Source: Pseudomonas botevensis (lineage in GTDB: Bacteria; Pseudomonadota; Gammaproteobacteria; Pseudomonadales; Pseudomonadaceae). From it: a stretch of DNA of 64,000 nucleotides. Where the stretch lies: contig NZ_JAHTKI010000002.1 in the NCBI RefSeq assembly GCF_019145475.1, positions 348,237-412,236 of the forward strand, in the 5' to 3' direction. The notes beneath the pieces are model-generated. The model saw only the letters and a list, made by a program, of their open reading frames with translations. It was not told the DNA's origin and did no database searches. Positions within the stretch are counted from its first letter, which is position 1. Each line of letters opens with the position of its first letter. Shown here piece by piece: positions 44,472 through 55,558 of this stretch. Both the position numbers and the translations under genes were made by a program.

Positions 44472-45007
44472 TCGTAGACGAACTGGTCAATCAGTCCCAG
44501 ACGTGGAACGTGGGTGTTTGGCCGTAATATGGCACCGGGGGCTATGACTGCATTTGCCCCGATTTTGCATCCATCACCGACCAAGGCACCGAATTTTTTC
44601 ACTCCCGTCTCGATCACACTGCCTGCGTAGCGGATGCTGATGTCTGCGCCATCCAACTCGTTACGGTAATTGGCGATGATTGCCCCAGCTTCAATGTTTA
44701 CGCCTTCGCCAATCAGTGAGTCGCCGACAAAATTGAAGTGAGCAAGCTTGCTGCCATCAAGCATGAAGCTGCTTTTCAATTCGCAGCTTGGTCCGACAAT
44801 GCAATTGCGGCCGAGATAAACCCCTCCACGCAGGTAAGCCCCCGCAGCCACAAAAGATCCCTCGCCGATGATAATCGGCCCCTTCAGCACAGCACCGTGC
44901 TCCACATCGGCGCTTTCGTGGATGGCTACATTGCCGTGGCGGCGATAACTCGCGCCGAGACCTTCCAGCAGGGACAAAACCTGGTTTTCGCAGTCTTGAG
45001 AAATCAT
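44468..45007 (-). CDS. Left-handed beta-helix (hexapeptide-repeat) protein
   Basis: A 179-residue protein built mostly of hexapeptide repeats: VLKGPIIIGEGSFVAAGAYLRGGVYLGRNCIVGP, IGEGVNIEAGAIIANYRNELDGADI and LVGDGCKIGANAVIAPGAILRPNTHV. It looks like the C-terminal acyltransferase-like domain of GlmU or glucose-1-phosphate thymidylyltransferase-related proteins, without the nucleotidyltransferase half. It may be an acyltransferase or a sugar-nucleotide binding protein. It is on the same strand as the methyltransferase 180 bp upstream. Confidence 0.8.
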   Translation of the reverse strand: MISQDCENQVLSLLEGLGASYRRHGNVAIHESADVEHGAVLKGPIIIGEGSFVAAGAYLRGGVYLGRNCIVGPSCELKSSFMLDGSKLAHFNFVGDSLIGEGVNIEAGAIIANYRNELDGADISIRYAGSVIETGVKKFGALVGDGCKIGANAVIAPGAILRPNTHVPRLGLIDQFVYD

Positions 45008-45187
45008 TCAGGGGGCAGAGGGCAGCAAGCCCAACATGGGCCACCGACTAATAAACGCACTGATCTCAACTAGCTTCATGGCATCCTTCTGGTGCGGACA
45101 ATGTGGGGAAGTACTGCGCGGCCAACGGCATGTCGATGGCGCCCGGACATGTGCAGCACATACCCGGGCTGATCGCTTATCCCGTCA

Positions 45188-46732
45188 TCAAATAAGGCCA
45201 AGGGCGCTGAAAATCACTAGCGATTGCGCGGCAAACGCTTCGGCAGACTCGGTCAGTTCGGCGAGGTTTTCTTCAGCCGTGAGCAAAGGCTGATTGTCCT
45301 TGATCAGGACTTCGCCTTGTTCGCCGAGGACACTCCAGGCCAGCATTGCCCAGTCGGCAGGGCGCTTGTTGCCTTGTTTGATCGAAATCAGGAACAACTG
45401 CTGGAAGCGGCTGACCGTTACGCCGCCACCGGTGACCGGGCTGGCCAATACCTGGATCTTGGCGCTCAGCAGCGCGCGTTTGCACAGCTGCAGGTTGAGT
45501 GTGCGGCAGCGCGCCTCGACTTGTTGTTCGGCGGCTTCGCTTTGGCACGGTGCCGCGGCGCCCATCCCGACCAGTACGGTAATGGCCTGCACCAATTCGT
45601 CATATGGCAGCGAGGGCGCGGCCACTGACAGCTGACGCAAGGTTTTTGGCGTATAGGCGTTGGCGGCCAATGCTTCGAGCACCGGGCCGTAGATCTCCAC
45701 TTGCAGCGATGCTTCGCCGGCCGGCCCACGGACGCTGGCGGACACGCTTTCTGCCGCTTGCAACAGCACAAAGCGCGTATTGAGCAGGGCCTGGCGCTGT
45801 TCCGAGGCGGTCAACCGGTTGGCGCCGCGCACGTACAGATCCCGGCGGAAGTGCTGATTGACGAAATAGTCACGCGCCTGTTCGCGCATGACCGGATGCT
45901 CGATGCCCTCGAGGAAGTCCATGCCTTCGGCGCTCAGGTTGAGCGGATCCACGGTATCCAGCGGCACCGCCGTCGCCGCGTAGTCGAGCTTGGCTGGCGC
46001 CAGGGCATCGACCACGTCGGTGAAGTACATGCAATTCCAGTCGCGGTTGAAGTACTCATGGGCAACGTAGTGGCGATCCTGGCCTTTGATGCTTTGCAGT
46101 TTGGCTGCGATGCTCGGGGCCGCAGCGGCGTAGTTGGGATTGGCCGCCAACAGCGTCTCGGAGAACTGCAGGGCGGCGTCTATGCGCTGCTGCGGGTTTG
46201 TAGAACTGCTGGTGGCGAAGCGATCGTGCAAGCTGAACAGATGGCGCAACGGTGCCGAAGGCGACCAGCCCGGCAAGCAGTTGTAGCTGACATACAGCAT
46301 GCCGCCAGGCTTGAGGTGGCGGCGGGCGAATTCAACGATCAGCTTCTGGTTGTCGCGACTGACCCAGGTCCAGATGCCATGCAGGCTGATGCTGTCGAAC
46401 TGTGGCAAATCCTTGCGCGCGAGTAGTTGTTCGAAGCTGTCGTCATACAGTTGTGCATCGCTGTTCCAGGTACGCGCAAGCGCTTGGGCATGGGCGGCCT
46501 GAGCCGGGTGAAAGTCCGTACCGATGAAAGACCCGGGATTGGCGGCAGCATGGATATTGATTGAAACGCCTTGGCCAAAGCCCAGTTCGCAGTGATAACC
46601 GTCGCTGGTCTCCAGCGTGGCAAAACCGCGCAACAACAGGCAGTAGCGCTGGAAGACGGGATTGATTTCCCGGCTATAGCTGTAGGTATAACCCTCGTCC
46701 GTGAAATACCCTTCGTTCCAGGCGTTGCTCAT
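45188..46732 (-). CDS. SAM-dependent methyltransferase with regulatory domain
   Basis: A 514-residue protein. The N-terminal class I methyltransferase fold carries motif I as CELGFGQGVSIN (48-59), followed by FIGTDFHPAQAAHAQAL. The middle part (about 200-300: AAPSIAAKLQSIKGQDRHYVAHEYFNRDW) matches the methyltransferase regulatory domain type, and the C-terminal half is all-alpha. Proteins of this layout are common but of unknown substrate. AAGGAAA precedes the ATG at 46732 by 7 bases; earlier in-frame starts lack the family sequence. Confidence 0.85.
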   Translation of the reverse strand: MSNAWNEGYFTDEGYTYSYSREINPVFQRYCLLLRGFATLETSDGYHCELGFGQGVSINIHAAANPGSFIGTDFHPAQAAHAQALARTWNSDAQLYDDSFEQLLARKDLPQFDSISLHGIWTWVSRDNQKLIVEFARRHLKPGGMLYVSYNCLPGWSPSAPLRHLFSLHDRFATSSSTNPQQRIDAALQFSETLLAANPNYAAAAPSIAAKLQSIKGQDRHYVAHEYFNRDWNCMYFTDVVDALAPAKLDYAATAVPLDTVDPLNLSAEGMDFLEGIEHPVMREQARDYFVNQHFRRDLYVRGANRLTASEQRQALLNTRFVLLQAAESVSASVRGPAGEASLQVEIYGPVLEALAANAYTPKTLRQLSVAAPSLPYDELVQAITVLVGMGAAAPCQSEAAEQQVEARCRTLNLQLCKRALLSAKIQVLASPVTGGGVTVSRFQQLFLISIKQGNKRPADWAMLAWSVLGEQGEVLIKDNQPLLTAEENLAELTESAEAFAAQSLVIFSALGLI

Positions 46733-47079
46733 GCTTGTTTCCTTTATCTCGGGAGGGAAAGCGGTCTTTATACGGGGTAGCCGTGGCGCGCCACAAGCGT
46801 AATGAGCGGCACGTGGTTCGGCTTGGGTCAGACATGCTTGAGAGGCATGGTTGAAGCCATTCAATAAGTGTTACCCGGCTACCAATCTGCACTTGTTTGA
46901 GGCTCATCGTGAGCCAATAGGTAGCAGACTCTCAGGCCAAGGTCCTGAGACGGTCGCTGTCTCATTTCGCAAAAATCATTGGAATCAAACGCTTGGCAAG
47001 TGCTGGCGCAATTTGGCACGCGTCGTGCTTTTCTGCATTCATGGATAATTGGATACAAAAATACAAAAAAGGTGCCGTC
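46733..47079. other. Intergenic region between methyltransferase and gntR
   Basis: This 347-bp region separates divergent genes. Near 47051-47068 an AT-rich stretch GGATACAAAAATACAAAA contains two ATACAAAA repeats 8 bp apart just before the gntR start, a possible autoregulatory site. Nothing else is recognisable. Confidence 0.45.
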
Positions 47080-47748
47080 ATGCAATTCGCTCCCGCGTAT
47101 GAACAACGACAACCGATGACGGCCGAGGAGGAGGCCTACAACTTTCTCCTGGAAGGCATCTGTGGCGGGCGTTACCGCAAGGGCGATCGACTGATTGCCG
47201 AGGACATTGCCGGCGAAATCGGCATGAGCCGCATGCCCGTGCGCGAAGCCTTCCGCCGTCTCGACGCCCAGGGATTGGTCACGCTCAGGCCCAACCGTGG
47301 CGCAATTGTCAGCGGTCTGGATGTAGAGGAAATGCACGAAGTCTTCGAGATGCGCAGCGCCCTGGAGGGGCTGGCGATGCGAATCGCGGTGCCGAAGATC
47401 ACTGAGCGTCAGTTGATGGCCCTGGAGCGACTGCTCGATGAAATGGACGACTACCGCGACGAGAGTGCGGCCTGGGTCAGCCGCCACCGCAAGTTCCATG
47501 AATACCTGTGCAGTCTCAGCGGTCGCCCGCGACTGCTGAAGCAGATTTGCGCCCTCTATTCGCTGATCGAAGCCCCGATGCGCCTATGGCTGCAGCATGT
47601 GGAGAAGCCGCTGAGTGCTCGCCAGGAACACACGATGATCCTTGATGCGATTCGGGCCGGTGATGCTGACAAGGCCGAAGCGGTGGTGCGCGAACACATC
47701 GAGGGAACCGTCCCTGAGCTGATCAAGTTTCTGCAATCCGAAAGATAA
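47080..47748 (+). CDS. GntR-family (FCD) transcriptional regulator
   Basis: A 222-residue regulator. The winged helix reads YNFLLEGICGGRYRKGDRLIAEDIAGEIGMSRMPVREAFRRLDAQGLV. The FCD effector domain covers about 85-215, with RSALEGLAMRIAVPKI, RKFHEYLCSLSG and EHTMILDAIRAGDADKAEAVVREHI, whose histidines usually bind a metal. I take the ATG at 47080 with AAGG upstream; earlier starts at 47041 or 46993 are possible. It leads the uptake and gamma-glutamyl operon and probably represses it. Confidence 0.9.
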   Translation: MQFAPAYEQRQPMTAEEEAYNFLLEGICGGRYRKGDRLIAEDIAGEIGMSRMPVREAFRRLDAQGLVTLRPNRGAIVSGLDVEEMHEVFEMRSALEGLAMRIAVPKITERQLMALERLLDEMDDYRDESAAWVSRHRKFHEYLCSLSGRPRLLKQICALYSLIEAPMRLWLQHVEKPLSARQEHTMILDAIRAGDADKAEAVVREHIEGTVPELIKFLQSER

Positions 47749-47827
47749 CCAAAGAGCGGTCAACAAGGCCGCCGATGTTGTGACTTTGAGTACTGCCCCG
47801 TTACTAACCGAACTGGAGTGTCTGGTC

Positions 47828-48634
47828 ATGCATAAGTCTCGTGTGTTACTCGCTGCAATCTCCTTGGGGCTCTGTACACAGTGGGCGGTTGCTGCGCCGA
47901 CGGTGCCGGAGCGTCTGGTCAAGGTCGACAAGCTCACCTATTGCTCAGGCATGGATTCCCCACCTCTGGTGTCCTTCGATGAGGCGCAAAAGCCCAAGGG
48001 ATTGACCATCGATCTGGGCCTGGAAATTGCCAAACGCCTGGGGGACAAGAAAGTCGATTGGCGGGTCATTCCGTTCTCCGGATTGCTCCCGGCGTTACTC
48101 GCCAAACAGTGCGACATGATCGTTGACCAGTTGTTTGACAAGCCCGAGCGCCGCGAGGTGATCGACATCGTCAACTACATGTATTCCAGCCAGGCGGTGG
48201 TGGTGCCGAAGGGCAATCCGAAGTCGCTCAAGACACTGCCAGACCTGAGCGGGCACAAGATCGCGGTACTCAACGGCTCGACCATCAAGACCCTGCTCGA
48301 CACCGAGAATGAAAGCCTGACCAAGGCGGGCAAACCGCCGATGAAACTGGTCGTCTACAACACTGACACCGATGCTTTCCAGGCCCTGCGGATCAACCAG
48401 GTCGACGCGTACGGCACCACCGTGGAAACCGCCGGCTACTACGCCGCCATGGCGCCGGATCTGTTCGAGGAGGGCGTGCCTGCCTTTAGCCGAATCCTCA
48501 CCGGCCTGGGCATTCGCAAGGACGATCCGCAACTGAGCGCCGCCGTGCAGCAGATCATCACCGACATGCGCAGCGATGGCAGCTACAACCAGCTCCTGAA
48601 TAAATGGCACGTCGCTAGCGACACACTCGATTGA
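47828..48634 (+). CDS. Amino-acid ABC transporter substrate-binding protein
   Basis: A 268-residue periplasmic protein of the SBP_bac_3 family. The signal peptide spans 1-23 (cleaved after AVAA). The mature part has CSGMDSPPLVSFDEAQKPKGLTIDLGLEIAKRLG and AFQALRINQVDAYGTTVETAGYY. It delivers a polar amino acid or opine-like solute to the permease encoded 12 bp downstream. The solute is not predictable from sequence alone. Confidence 0.91.
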   Translation: MHKSRVLLAAISLGLCTQWAVAAPTVPERLVKVDKLTYCSGMDSPPLVSFDEAQKPKGLTIDLGLEIAKRLGDKKVDWRVIPFSGLLPALLAKQCDMIVDQLFDKPERREVIDIVNYMYSSQAVVVPKGNPKSLKTLPDLSGHKIAVLNGSTIKTLLDTENESLTKAGKPPMKLVVYNTDTDAFQALRINQVDAYGTTVETAGYYAAMAPDLFEEGVPAFSRILTGLGIRKDDPQLSAAVQQIITDMRSDGSYNQLLNKWHVASDTLD

Positions 48635-48646
48635 GGTCAGGCGCTG

Positions 48647-49423
48647 ATGAATTTCAATTGGGATGTGTTCTGGCAGTACCTGTTGCAGCCGAGCGGGGTG
48701 TACCTCACCGGGCTCTGGCTGACGTGTGTGATCAGCGTGCTGGCGATGTTGCTGGGTTGCGTGCTGGGCCTTGCCGCCGCCTTGTTGCGGTTATCGAGAA
48801 ATCCGTTGCTGCATCTGCCGGTGCGGTTCTACGTGTGGTTGATGCGCGGTACACCGCTGCTGGTGCAGATCGTTTTCCTCTACACCGCACTGGCCGCTGG
48901 CGGAATCTTCCGCTTTCAGGACATTGAACTGTTCGGGCTGCTGATCCCCGGCAACATCCAGGCCGCGATCATCGCGCTGGGCCTGAATGAGGGCGCGTAC
49001 ATGGCCGAGATTATCCGTGCGGGTATCGGCGCCGTGGACAAGGGCCAGTATGAGGCCGGGCGTTCCCTGGGCATGACCTTCGCCAAGCTGATGCGCCGCA
49101 TCGTTCTGCCGCAGGCGTTTCGGGTGATCGTTCCGCCGCTGGGCAATGAGTTCAACGTGATGCTCAAGAATACCACCCTGGTCAGTGTCATCGGCGTGCA
49201 AGAGCTGCTGCTCAGTACCCAGATGGTAACGTCGGCGACTTTCCGGGTGTTCGAGTTGTACCTCGTGGTGGCGATTTATTTCCTGTTGCTTACGACGCTG
49301 TGGGGCTTCTTCCAGCGCTGGCTGGAGAAACGCTTTGGTCAGTCGGACAGGCCTTCGTCACCGCCACCGGCAACCAGCCGCATGTTCGGGCGCAGCACGC
49401 TGAAACTGTTGAGGGGGCGTTAA
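48647..49423 (+). CDS. Amino-acid ABC transporter permease (HisM/GlnP type)
   Basis: A 258-residue inner-membrane permease with about five helices. The cytoplasmic EAA loop is [32 protein letters not shown], and [22 protein letters not shown] marks the amino-acid permease group. Only one permease gene is present, so the transporter probably uses a homodimer. It sits between the binding protein and the ATPase. Confidence 0.93.
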   Translation: MNFNWDVFWQYLLQPSGVYLTGLWLTCVISVLAMLLGCVLGLAAALLRLSRNPLLHLPVRFYVWLMRGTPLLVQIVFLYTALAAGGIFRFQDIELFGLLIPGNIQAAIIALGLNEGAYMAEIIRAGIGAVDKGQYEAGRSLGMTFAKLMRRIVLPQAFRVIVPPLGNEFNVMLKNTTLVSVIGVQELLLSTQMVTSATFRVFELYLVVAIYFLLLTTLWGFFQRWLEKRFGQSDRPSSPPPATSRMFGRSTLKLLRGR

Positions 49424-49425
49424 TC

Positions 49426-51317
<1,892 letters not shown>

Positions 51318-51342
51318 ATGCTTGTTTGAAAGAGACTTTGTC

Positions 51343-52953
51343 ATGTTGAAATTTTCTGCTCACGAATATCCGTATCCGTCGCAGCGCCAGAGCGTTTTTG
51401 CCCGTCGCGGCATGGTGGCGGCTTCCCAGCCATTGGCCGCCCAGGCAGGCATTGAAATGATGCAAAAGGGTGGCAATGCGATCGATGCGGCCATTGCTAC
51501 GGCGGCGGCATTGACGGTGGTTGAACCCACGGGTTGTGGCTTGGGTGGCGATGCGTTTGCCTTGGTCTGGTTCAAGGATCAGTTGCACGGGCTTAGCGCC
51601 AACGGGCACGCACCGGCGGGGCTGAGTATCGAAGCGGTGAAGGGCGCCGGCCATGAGCAGATGCCGCTCTATGGCTGGACGCCGGTGACGGTGCCGGGTT
51701 GTCCTTCGGCCTGGGCTGAACTGTCGGAACGCTTTGGTGCGCTGCCGTTTGCCGATTTGCTTCAGCCAGCGATCAGCCTGGCGCGAGACGGGTTTCCACT
51801 GTCGCCGGTGGTTGCCCATCAATGGCAGGTTGCGCTGGATGAGTTCACTCCCCATCGCGACGGGGTTCTGGAGGCCTGGTTCGAGACCTTTCTGATAGAC
51901 GGGCGAGCGCCCAGAGCAGGAGAGATCTTTCGCAATCCGGAGCAGGCGCGAACGCTTGAAGAGTTGGCTGCCACCCGTTGCGAGAGTTTCTATCGAGGGG
52001 CTTTGGCCCAGCGTCTGGATGCGCATTCGCGGGCCACGGGCGGCTATCTGCGGGCCACAGATCTTGAGCAGTATCGAGCGCAATGGGTGGAACCGATCAG
52101 CGTCAATTACCGTGGCGTGGACGTGTGGGAAATCCCGCCGAGCGGGCAGGGCCTGGTTGCGTTGATGGCGCTGAAGATTCTGGAAGGGTTCGACTTCGAT
52201 CACCGTGACAGCCAGCGGACCTGGCATCGGCAATTGGAAGCCATGAAGCTGGCTTACAGCGATGGACTGCACTACATCACCGATCCTCTGCATATGCGCG
52301 TGGCGGTGGCTGACTTGTTGAGTGAGGACTACAGCGCTCGGCGACGCGGGCAGATCGGTGAGCAGGCCCAGCCGCCAAAGCCTGGAGATCCACATGCCAG
52401 CGGCACGGTGTATCTGGCGACGGCCGATGAGGAAGGGAATATGGTTTCGTTCATCCAGAGCAATTACCACGGTTTTGGCTCGGGCGTGGTGCTGCCAGAC
52501 AGTGGTATTGCGCTGCAAAACAGGGGGCAAGAGTTCAGTCTTGACCTCGAGCACGCCAATTGTCTGGCTCCTGGGAAGAAGACATTTCACACGATTATTC
52601 CGGGGTTTCTCACCAGGGACGGCAAGGCGCTCGGGCCGTTTGGAGTGATGGGCGGGTACATGCAGCCTCAGGGGCATGTGCAGATGGTCATGAACCTGGT
52701 GGATTTTGGTTTGAACCCGCAGGCGGCACTGGATGCGCCTCGCTGGCAGTGGTTGGGGGGGAAGAAGGTGGGAATCGAGCAGGGGGCCTCGAGGGATTTG
52801 GCCAATGCGCTGGCCCGGCGGGGGCATGAGGTGCAGATTGCCAGTGACCTGACTGATTACGGGCGAGGGCAGATCATTCTTCGTGATTCGGAGAGCGGGG
52901 TGCTTTGTGGCGGGACGGAGCCGAGGGCGGATTCGCATGTTGCGATTTGGTAA
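51343..52953 (+). CDS. Gamma-glutamyltransferase-family protein
   Basis: A 536-residue Ntn-hydrolase of the GGT family. The N-terminal QKGGNAIDAAIATAAALTVVEPTGCGLGGDAFALVW is diagnostic. The nucleophile for self-processing is probably Thr355 in ASGTVYLATADEEGN, aligned with the TTH-VVD motif of classical GGT. No signal peptide is visible, so it appears cytosolic, unlike periplasmic Ggt. In this operon it may hydrolyse an imported gamma-glutamyl compound or act as a cephalosporin-acylase-like amidase. Family secure, substrate unknown. Confidence 0.9.
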   Translation: MLKFSAHEYPYPSQRQSVFARRGMVAASQPLAAQAGIEMMQKGGNAIDAAIATAAALTVVEPTGCGLGGDAFALVWFKDQLHGLSANGHAPAGLSIEAVKGAGHEQMPLYGWTPVTVPGCPSAWAELSERFGALPFADLLQPAISLARDGFPLSPVVAHQWQVALDEFTPHRDGVLEAWFETFLIDGRAPRAGEIFRNPEQARTLEELAATRCESFYRGALAQRLDAHSRATGGYLRATDLEQYRAQWVEPISVNYRGVDVWEIPPSGQGLVALMALKILEGFDFDHRDSQRTWHRQLEAMKLAYSDGLHYITDPLHMRVAVADLLSEDYSARRRGQIGEQAQPPKPGDPHASGTVYLATADEEGNMVSFIQSNYHGFGSGVVLPDSGIALQNRGQEFSLDLEHANCLAPGKKTFHTIIPGFLTRDGKALGPFGVMGGYMQPQGHVQMVMNLVDFGLNPQAALDAPRWQWLGGKKVGIEQGASRDLANALARRGHEVQIASDLTDYGRGQIILRDSESGVLCGGTEPRADSHVAIW

Positions 52954-53003
52954 ATCAGAGGTTGCCTTTAAGCGCCGGTAAAAAAGGGAAGAGAAGCCAC
53001 TGT

Positions 53004-53064
53004 TTTTGATTGGTGAATTATTTTCACCGTGGCATCAATCATTGAGCAGATTGTTGCGACAGTC
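53004..53064. repeat. 61-bp direct repeat, copy A
   Basis: About 52 of 61 bases match the sequence at 55158-55218 in the same orientation. On the minus strand it carries the codons for KIIHQSK preceded by GTG, the same N-terminus as the LysR protein encoded at 55181, but the frame then diverges and soon stops. It looks like a relic of a lysR 5' end plus promoter, now upstream of the alcohol dehydrogenase gene. Confidence 0.75.
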
Positions 53065-53181
53065 TGGCGATCTTAGGATCGAGGGGAGAAGTGCAGCAAG
53101 GGTTCCACGCCCGTTGGCGTCGCTCTGAGCCCTTGGTTTGCAACCCTACAGTGATGATGATCTGGTGGAGAGAAAAGCGCG

Positions 53182-54210
53182 ATGAAGATGAAGGCAGTTG
53201 TGATGACGGGGGCGAACAAGCCTTGGGAAGTTCATGAGGTTCCTGTGCCCAAGGCAGAGCCAGGGCTGGTTCTTGTGAAAGTTCATGCATCCGGCATGTG
53301 CTACACGGACGTGTGGGCAACCCAAGGGGCTGGTGGTGACATTTATCCGCAAACTCCAGGTCACGAGGTGGTTGGCGAGGTTGTCGAAGTGGGTGCGGGC
53401 GTCCATACGCGCAAGGTTGGAGACCGAGTCGGCACCACTTGGGTACAGTCCTCGTGCGGTCGGTGTCCGTACTGCCGCCAGAACCATCCGTTGACCGGCC
53501 AGACGGCCATGAACTGCGTCTTGCCCAGAACGACCGGCTTCGCGTCTCAGGGCGGTCACGCAGAGTACATCGCGATTTCTGCCGAAGGCACCGTATTGTT
53601 GCCCGATGGGCTGTCCTACAAGGATGCTGCGCCCATGATGTGCGCGGGTTATACCACCTGGAGCGGCCTGCGCGACGCGGAGCCTAAACCTGGTGAGCGG
53701 ATCGCGGTGCTGGGTATTGGCGGACTGGGCCACGTCGCCCTTCAGTTTTCCAAGGCTTGCGGATTCGAGACCGTCGCGATCACACATTCGCCGGACAAAC
53801 ACGGGCTGGCCAAGGAGCTAGGTGCCGACATTGTCGTCGCCAACGGCGAGGAACTGCTGGAGATCGGTGGCGCGGATGTTCTTCTGGTCACGACCAACGA
53901 CTTCGACACCGCCGAAAAAGCGATGGCGGGGGTAAGGCCTGACGGGCGCATCGTCCTTTGCGGGCTCGACTTCAGCAAGCCGTTCTCGATCCCGTCCGAT
54001 GGCAAGCCATTTCACATGATGCGCCAACGCGTGATCGGATCCACGCATGGCGGACAGCATTACCTCGCCGAAATTCTCGATCTTGCCGCAAAGGGTAAGG
54101 TGAAGCCGATCGTCGAAACTTTTTCGCTCGACCAGGCAAATGAAGCATACGACCGCCTGTCTTCAGGGAAGATGCGGTTCCGTGGAGTGTTCCTGCCGCA
54201 CGGCGAGTAA
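53182..54210 (+). CDS. Zinc-dependent alcohol dehydrogenase
   Basis: A 342-residue medium-chain dehydrogenase. Catalytic-zinc ligands are Cys40, His61-Glu62 (TPGHE) and Cys154. A structural-zinc lobe is present as Cys92, Cys95, Cys98 and Cys112, with 13 instead of the usual 7 residues before the last Cys. The NAD(P) motif is GIGGLG at 178-183. It oxidises an alcohol or reduces an aldehyde; the substrate is unknown. The gene is convergent with lysR, but the repeat upstream suggests a lysR gene was once divergent from it. Confidence 0.93.
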   Translation: MKMKAVVMTGANKPWEVHEVPVPKAEPGLVLVKVHASGMCYTDVWATQGAGGDIYPQTPGHEVVGEVVEVGAGVHTRKVGDRVGTTWVQSSCGRCPYCRQNHPLTGQTAMNCVLPRTTGFASQGGHAEYIAISAEGTVLLPDGLSYKDAAPMMCAGYTTWSGLRDAEPKPGERIAVLGIGGLGHVALQFSKACGFETVAITHSPDKHGLAKELGADIVVANGEELLEIGGADVLLVTTNDFDTAEKAMAGVRPDGRIVLCGLDFSKPFSIPSDGKPFHMMRQRVIGSTHGGQHYLAEILDLAAKGKVKPIVETFSLDQANEAYDRLSSGKMRFRGVFLPHGE

Positions 54211-54226
54211 ATTTCAATTCCAAGGT

Positions 54227-54261
54227 GACTCCGGCGACTGAATTGTCGCCGGAGTCGTTTT
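54227..54261 (+). terminator. Rho-independent terminator after alcohol dehydrogenase
   Basis: A perfect 12-bp stem GACTCCGGCGAC / GTCGCCGGAGTC with a 6-base loop is followed by GTTTT. It separates the convergent dehydrogenase and lysR genes. Confidence 0.85.
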
Positions 54262-54263
54262 GA

Positions 54264-55181
54264 TCAACTGTCGGAAAGCGTTTCAGTCAGCATATTGATT
54301 AGTGCTCTCAGACCCGATGATACGTGTCGATGCCCTGAGTAGTAGAGGCACAGTCCTGGTTGCGCGGGACACCAATCCTCCAGAGCTCGTTTGAGTCGGC
54401 CATCTTTGAGAGCATCTGCCGCAAGATGCTCGGGCACGAAGGCGATGCCTATTCCATCGATCGCGGCATCTACCATCATCGGTTGATCAGTCAACGTTAA
54501 AGGTCCCGACGCATTGAACCTTTCAGCGACTCCCAGACGCTCTAATTCCCATCGGTAGATTGCACCACTTTCGAACCGGAAGCGTATGCAGTCATGCCCA
54601 TGCAAATCATGGGGCACCTTTGGATATCCGCGTTGTTCAAAATATCCGGGTGACGCAACTACTGCAAAACGCACGTCTTTCGAGACAGAAACCGCCACCA
54701 TGTCTCTGGGCACGGCCTCTGCTAATCGGATACCCGCGTCGAAACCGTCGGCAACAATGTCACTGAGCTTGCCGTCGCTGACAATGTCGAGGTGCACTTG
54801 AGGATACTCACGAAAAAATCGCGCCAGAACAGGTCGCAGCACCAAACGGATAGCGCCTTCACTGGCATTGATTCGCACCACACCTTTTGGGCGATGGTCA
54901 TCGCTCTCCAGTTCTTGAATGGCTTCCTCGATCGATGCCATTGCCGGTCTCAATTTTGAGGCAAGACGTTCTCCTGCGTCAGTCAAGGAAACGCTACGCG
55001 TCGTTCGGTTGAAAAGGCGGACATTCAACCGTCGCTCGAGCACCTTGATCGCATGGCTTATCGCCGAGGGCGTCATGTTGAGTTCGTCAGCGGCGCTGCG
55101 AAAACTCCGATGGGCCGCCACCGCTAAGAATGCGGTGAAGGAGGAGAGGTCATTATCTTTTGATTGGTGAATAATTTTCAT
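54264..55181 (-). CDS. LysR-family transcriptional regulator
   Basis: A 305-residue LysR protein of the group with FLAVAAHRSFRSAADELNMTPSAISHAIKVLERRLNVRLFNRTTRSVSLT. The effector domain covers about 95-290. The ATG at 55181 starts MKIIHQSK; no good Shine-Dalgarno precedes it. The start codon and the 38 bp upstream lie in a copy of the repeat found before the alcohol dehydrogenase gene, so it probably binds both sites and controls the dehydrogenase. That is inference. Confidence 0.9.
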   Translation of the reverse strand: MKIIHQSKDNDLSSFTAFLAVAAHRSFRSAADELNMTPSAISHAIKVLERRLNVRLFNRTTRSVSLTDAGERLASKLRPAMASIEEAIQELESDDHRPKGVVRINASEGAIRLVLRPVLARFFREYPQVHLDIVSDGKLSDIVADGFDAGIRLAEAVPRDMVAVSVSKDVRFAVVASPGYFEQRGYPKVPHDLHGHDCIRFRFESGAIYRWELERLGVAERFNASGPLTLTDQPMMVDAAIDGIGIAFVPEHLAADALKDGRLKRALEDWCPAQPGLCLYYSGHRHVSSGLRALINMLTETLSDS

Positions 55182-55218
55182 CGTGGAAACGATAATTGAG
55201 CATACTTTTGCGACAGTC
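55158..55218. repeat. 61-bp direct repeat, copy B
   Basis: The counterpart of the repeat at 53004-53064. It spans the first codons of the intact lysR gene and its promoter-proximal region. The two copies bracket the dehydrogenase-lysR pair as direct repeats. Confidence 0.75.
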
Positions 55219-55558
55219 AAGCTATCAGGGAATAACGCAGCATTGCGTGTTTATAGCCAACTGGTGGCTGTCCAATCCTTTAAGAGAATACCCAGAAATA
55301 TACGGAGCATTTTTTTGATTTGAGCCCGCAGGTAGCGAGGGTAGATCATTGCTGGTGGGTTGCCCGGCGCCGGCGGGCCGAGGAGGATTAGTGCAGTTGG
55401 CCACAAAGGGCTATGTAGATATCCGGGTCTGGGAGTTATCGGATAATTGACTTGAGTTGGGACGCAATGATCTGAATAGCAACTCAGCACGGTGAGTAGT
55501 TAACTGCACTAAATAGCCGTTTAGTTGAGCTATCAAAAAAAATCAAGGGGGGCAGGCC
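55182..55558. other. Intergenic region upstream of lysR and the cupin gene
   Basis: Apart from repeat copy B, this 377-bp stretch shows no gene. It is the start-to-start gap between divergent lysR and the cupin protein. A GC-rich patch at 55363-55385 can form small hairpins. Confidence 0.5.

Noticed and set aside
45078..45293. A short plus-strand frame starting MASFWCGQCGEVL with two Cys-x-x-Cys/His pairs, like a tiny zinc ribbon.
   Set aside because: No Shine-Dalgarno, and its second half runs antisense into the methyltransferase gene. It could be real if conserved, but I cannot support it.
55363..55385. GC-rich patch upstream of the cupin gene as a terminator or REP element.
   Set aside because: The possible stems are short and imperfect and no T tract follows.
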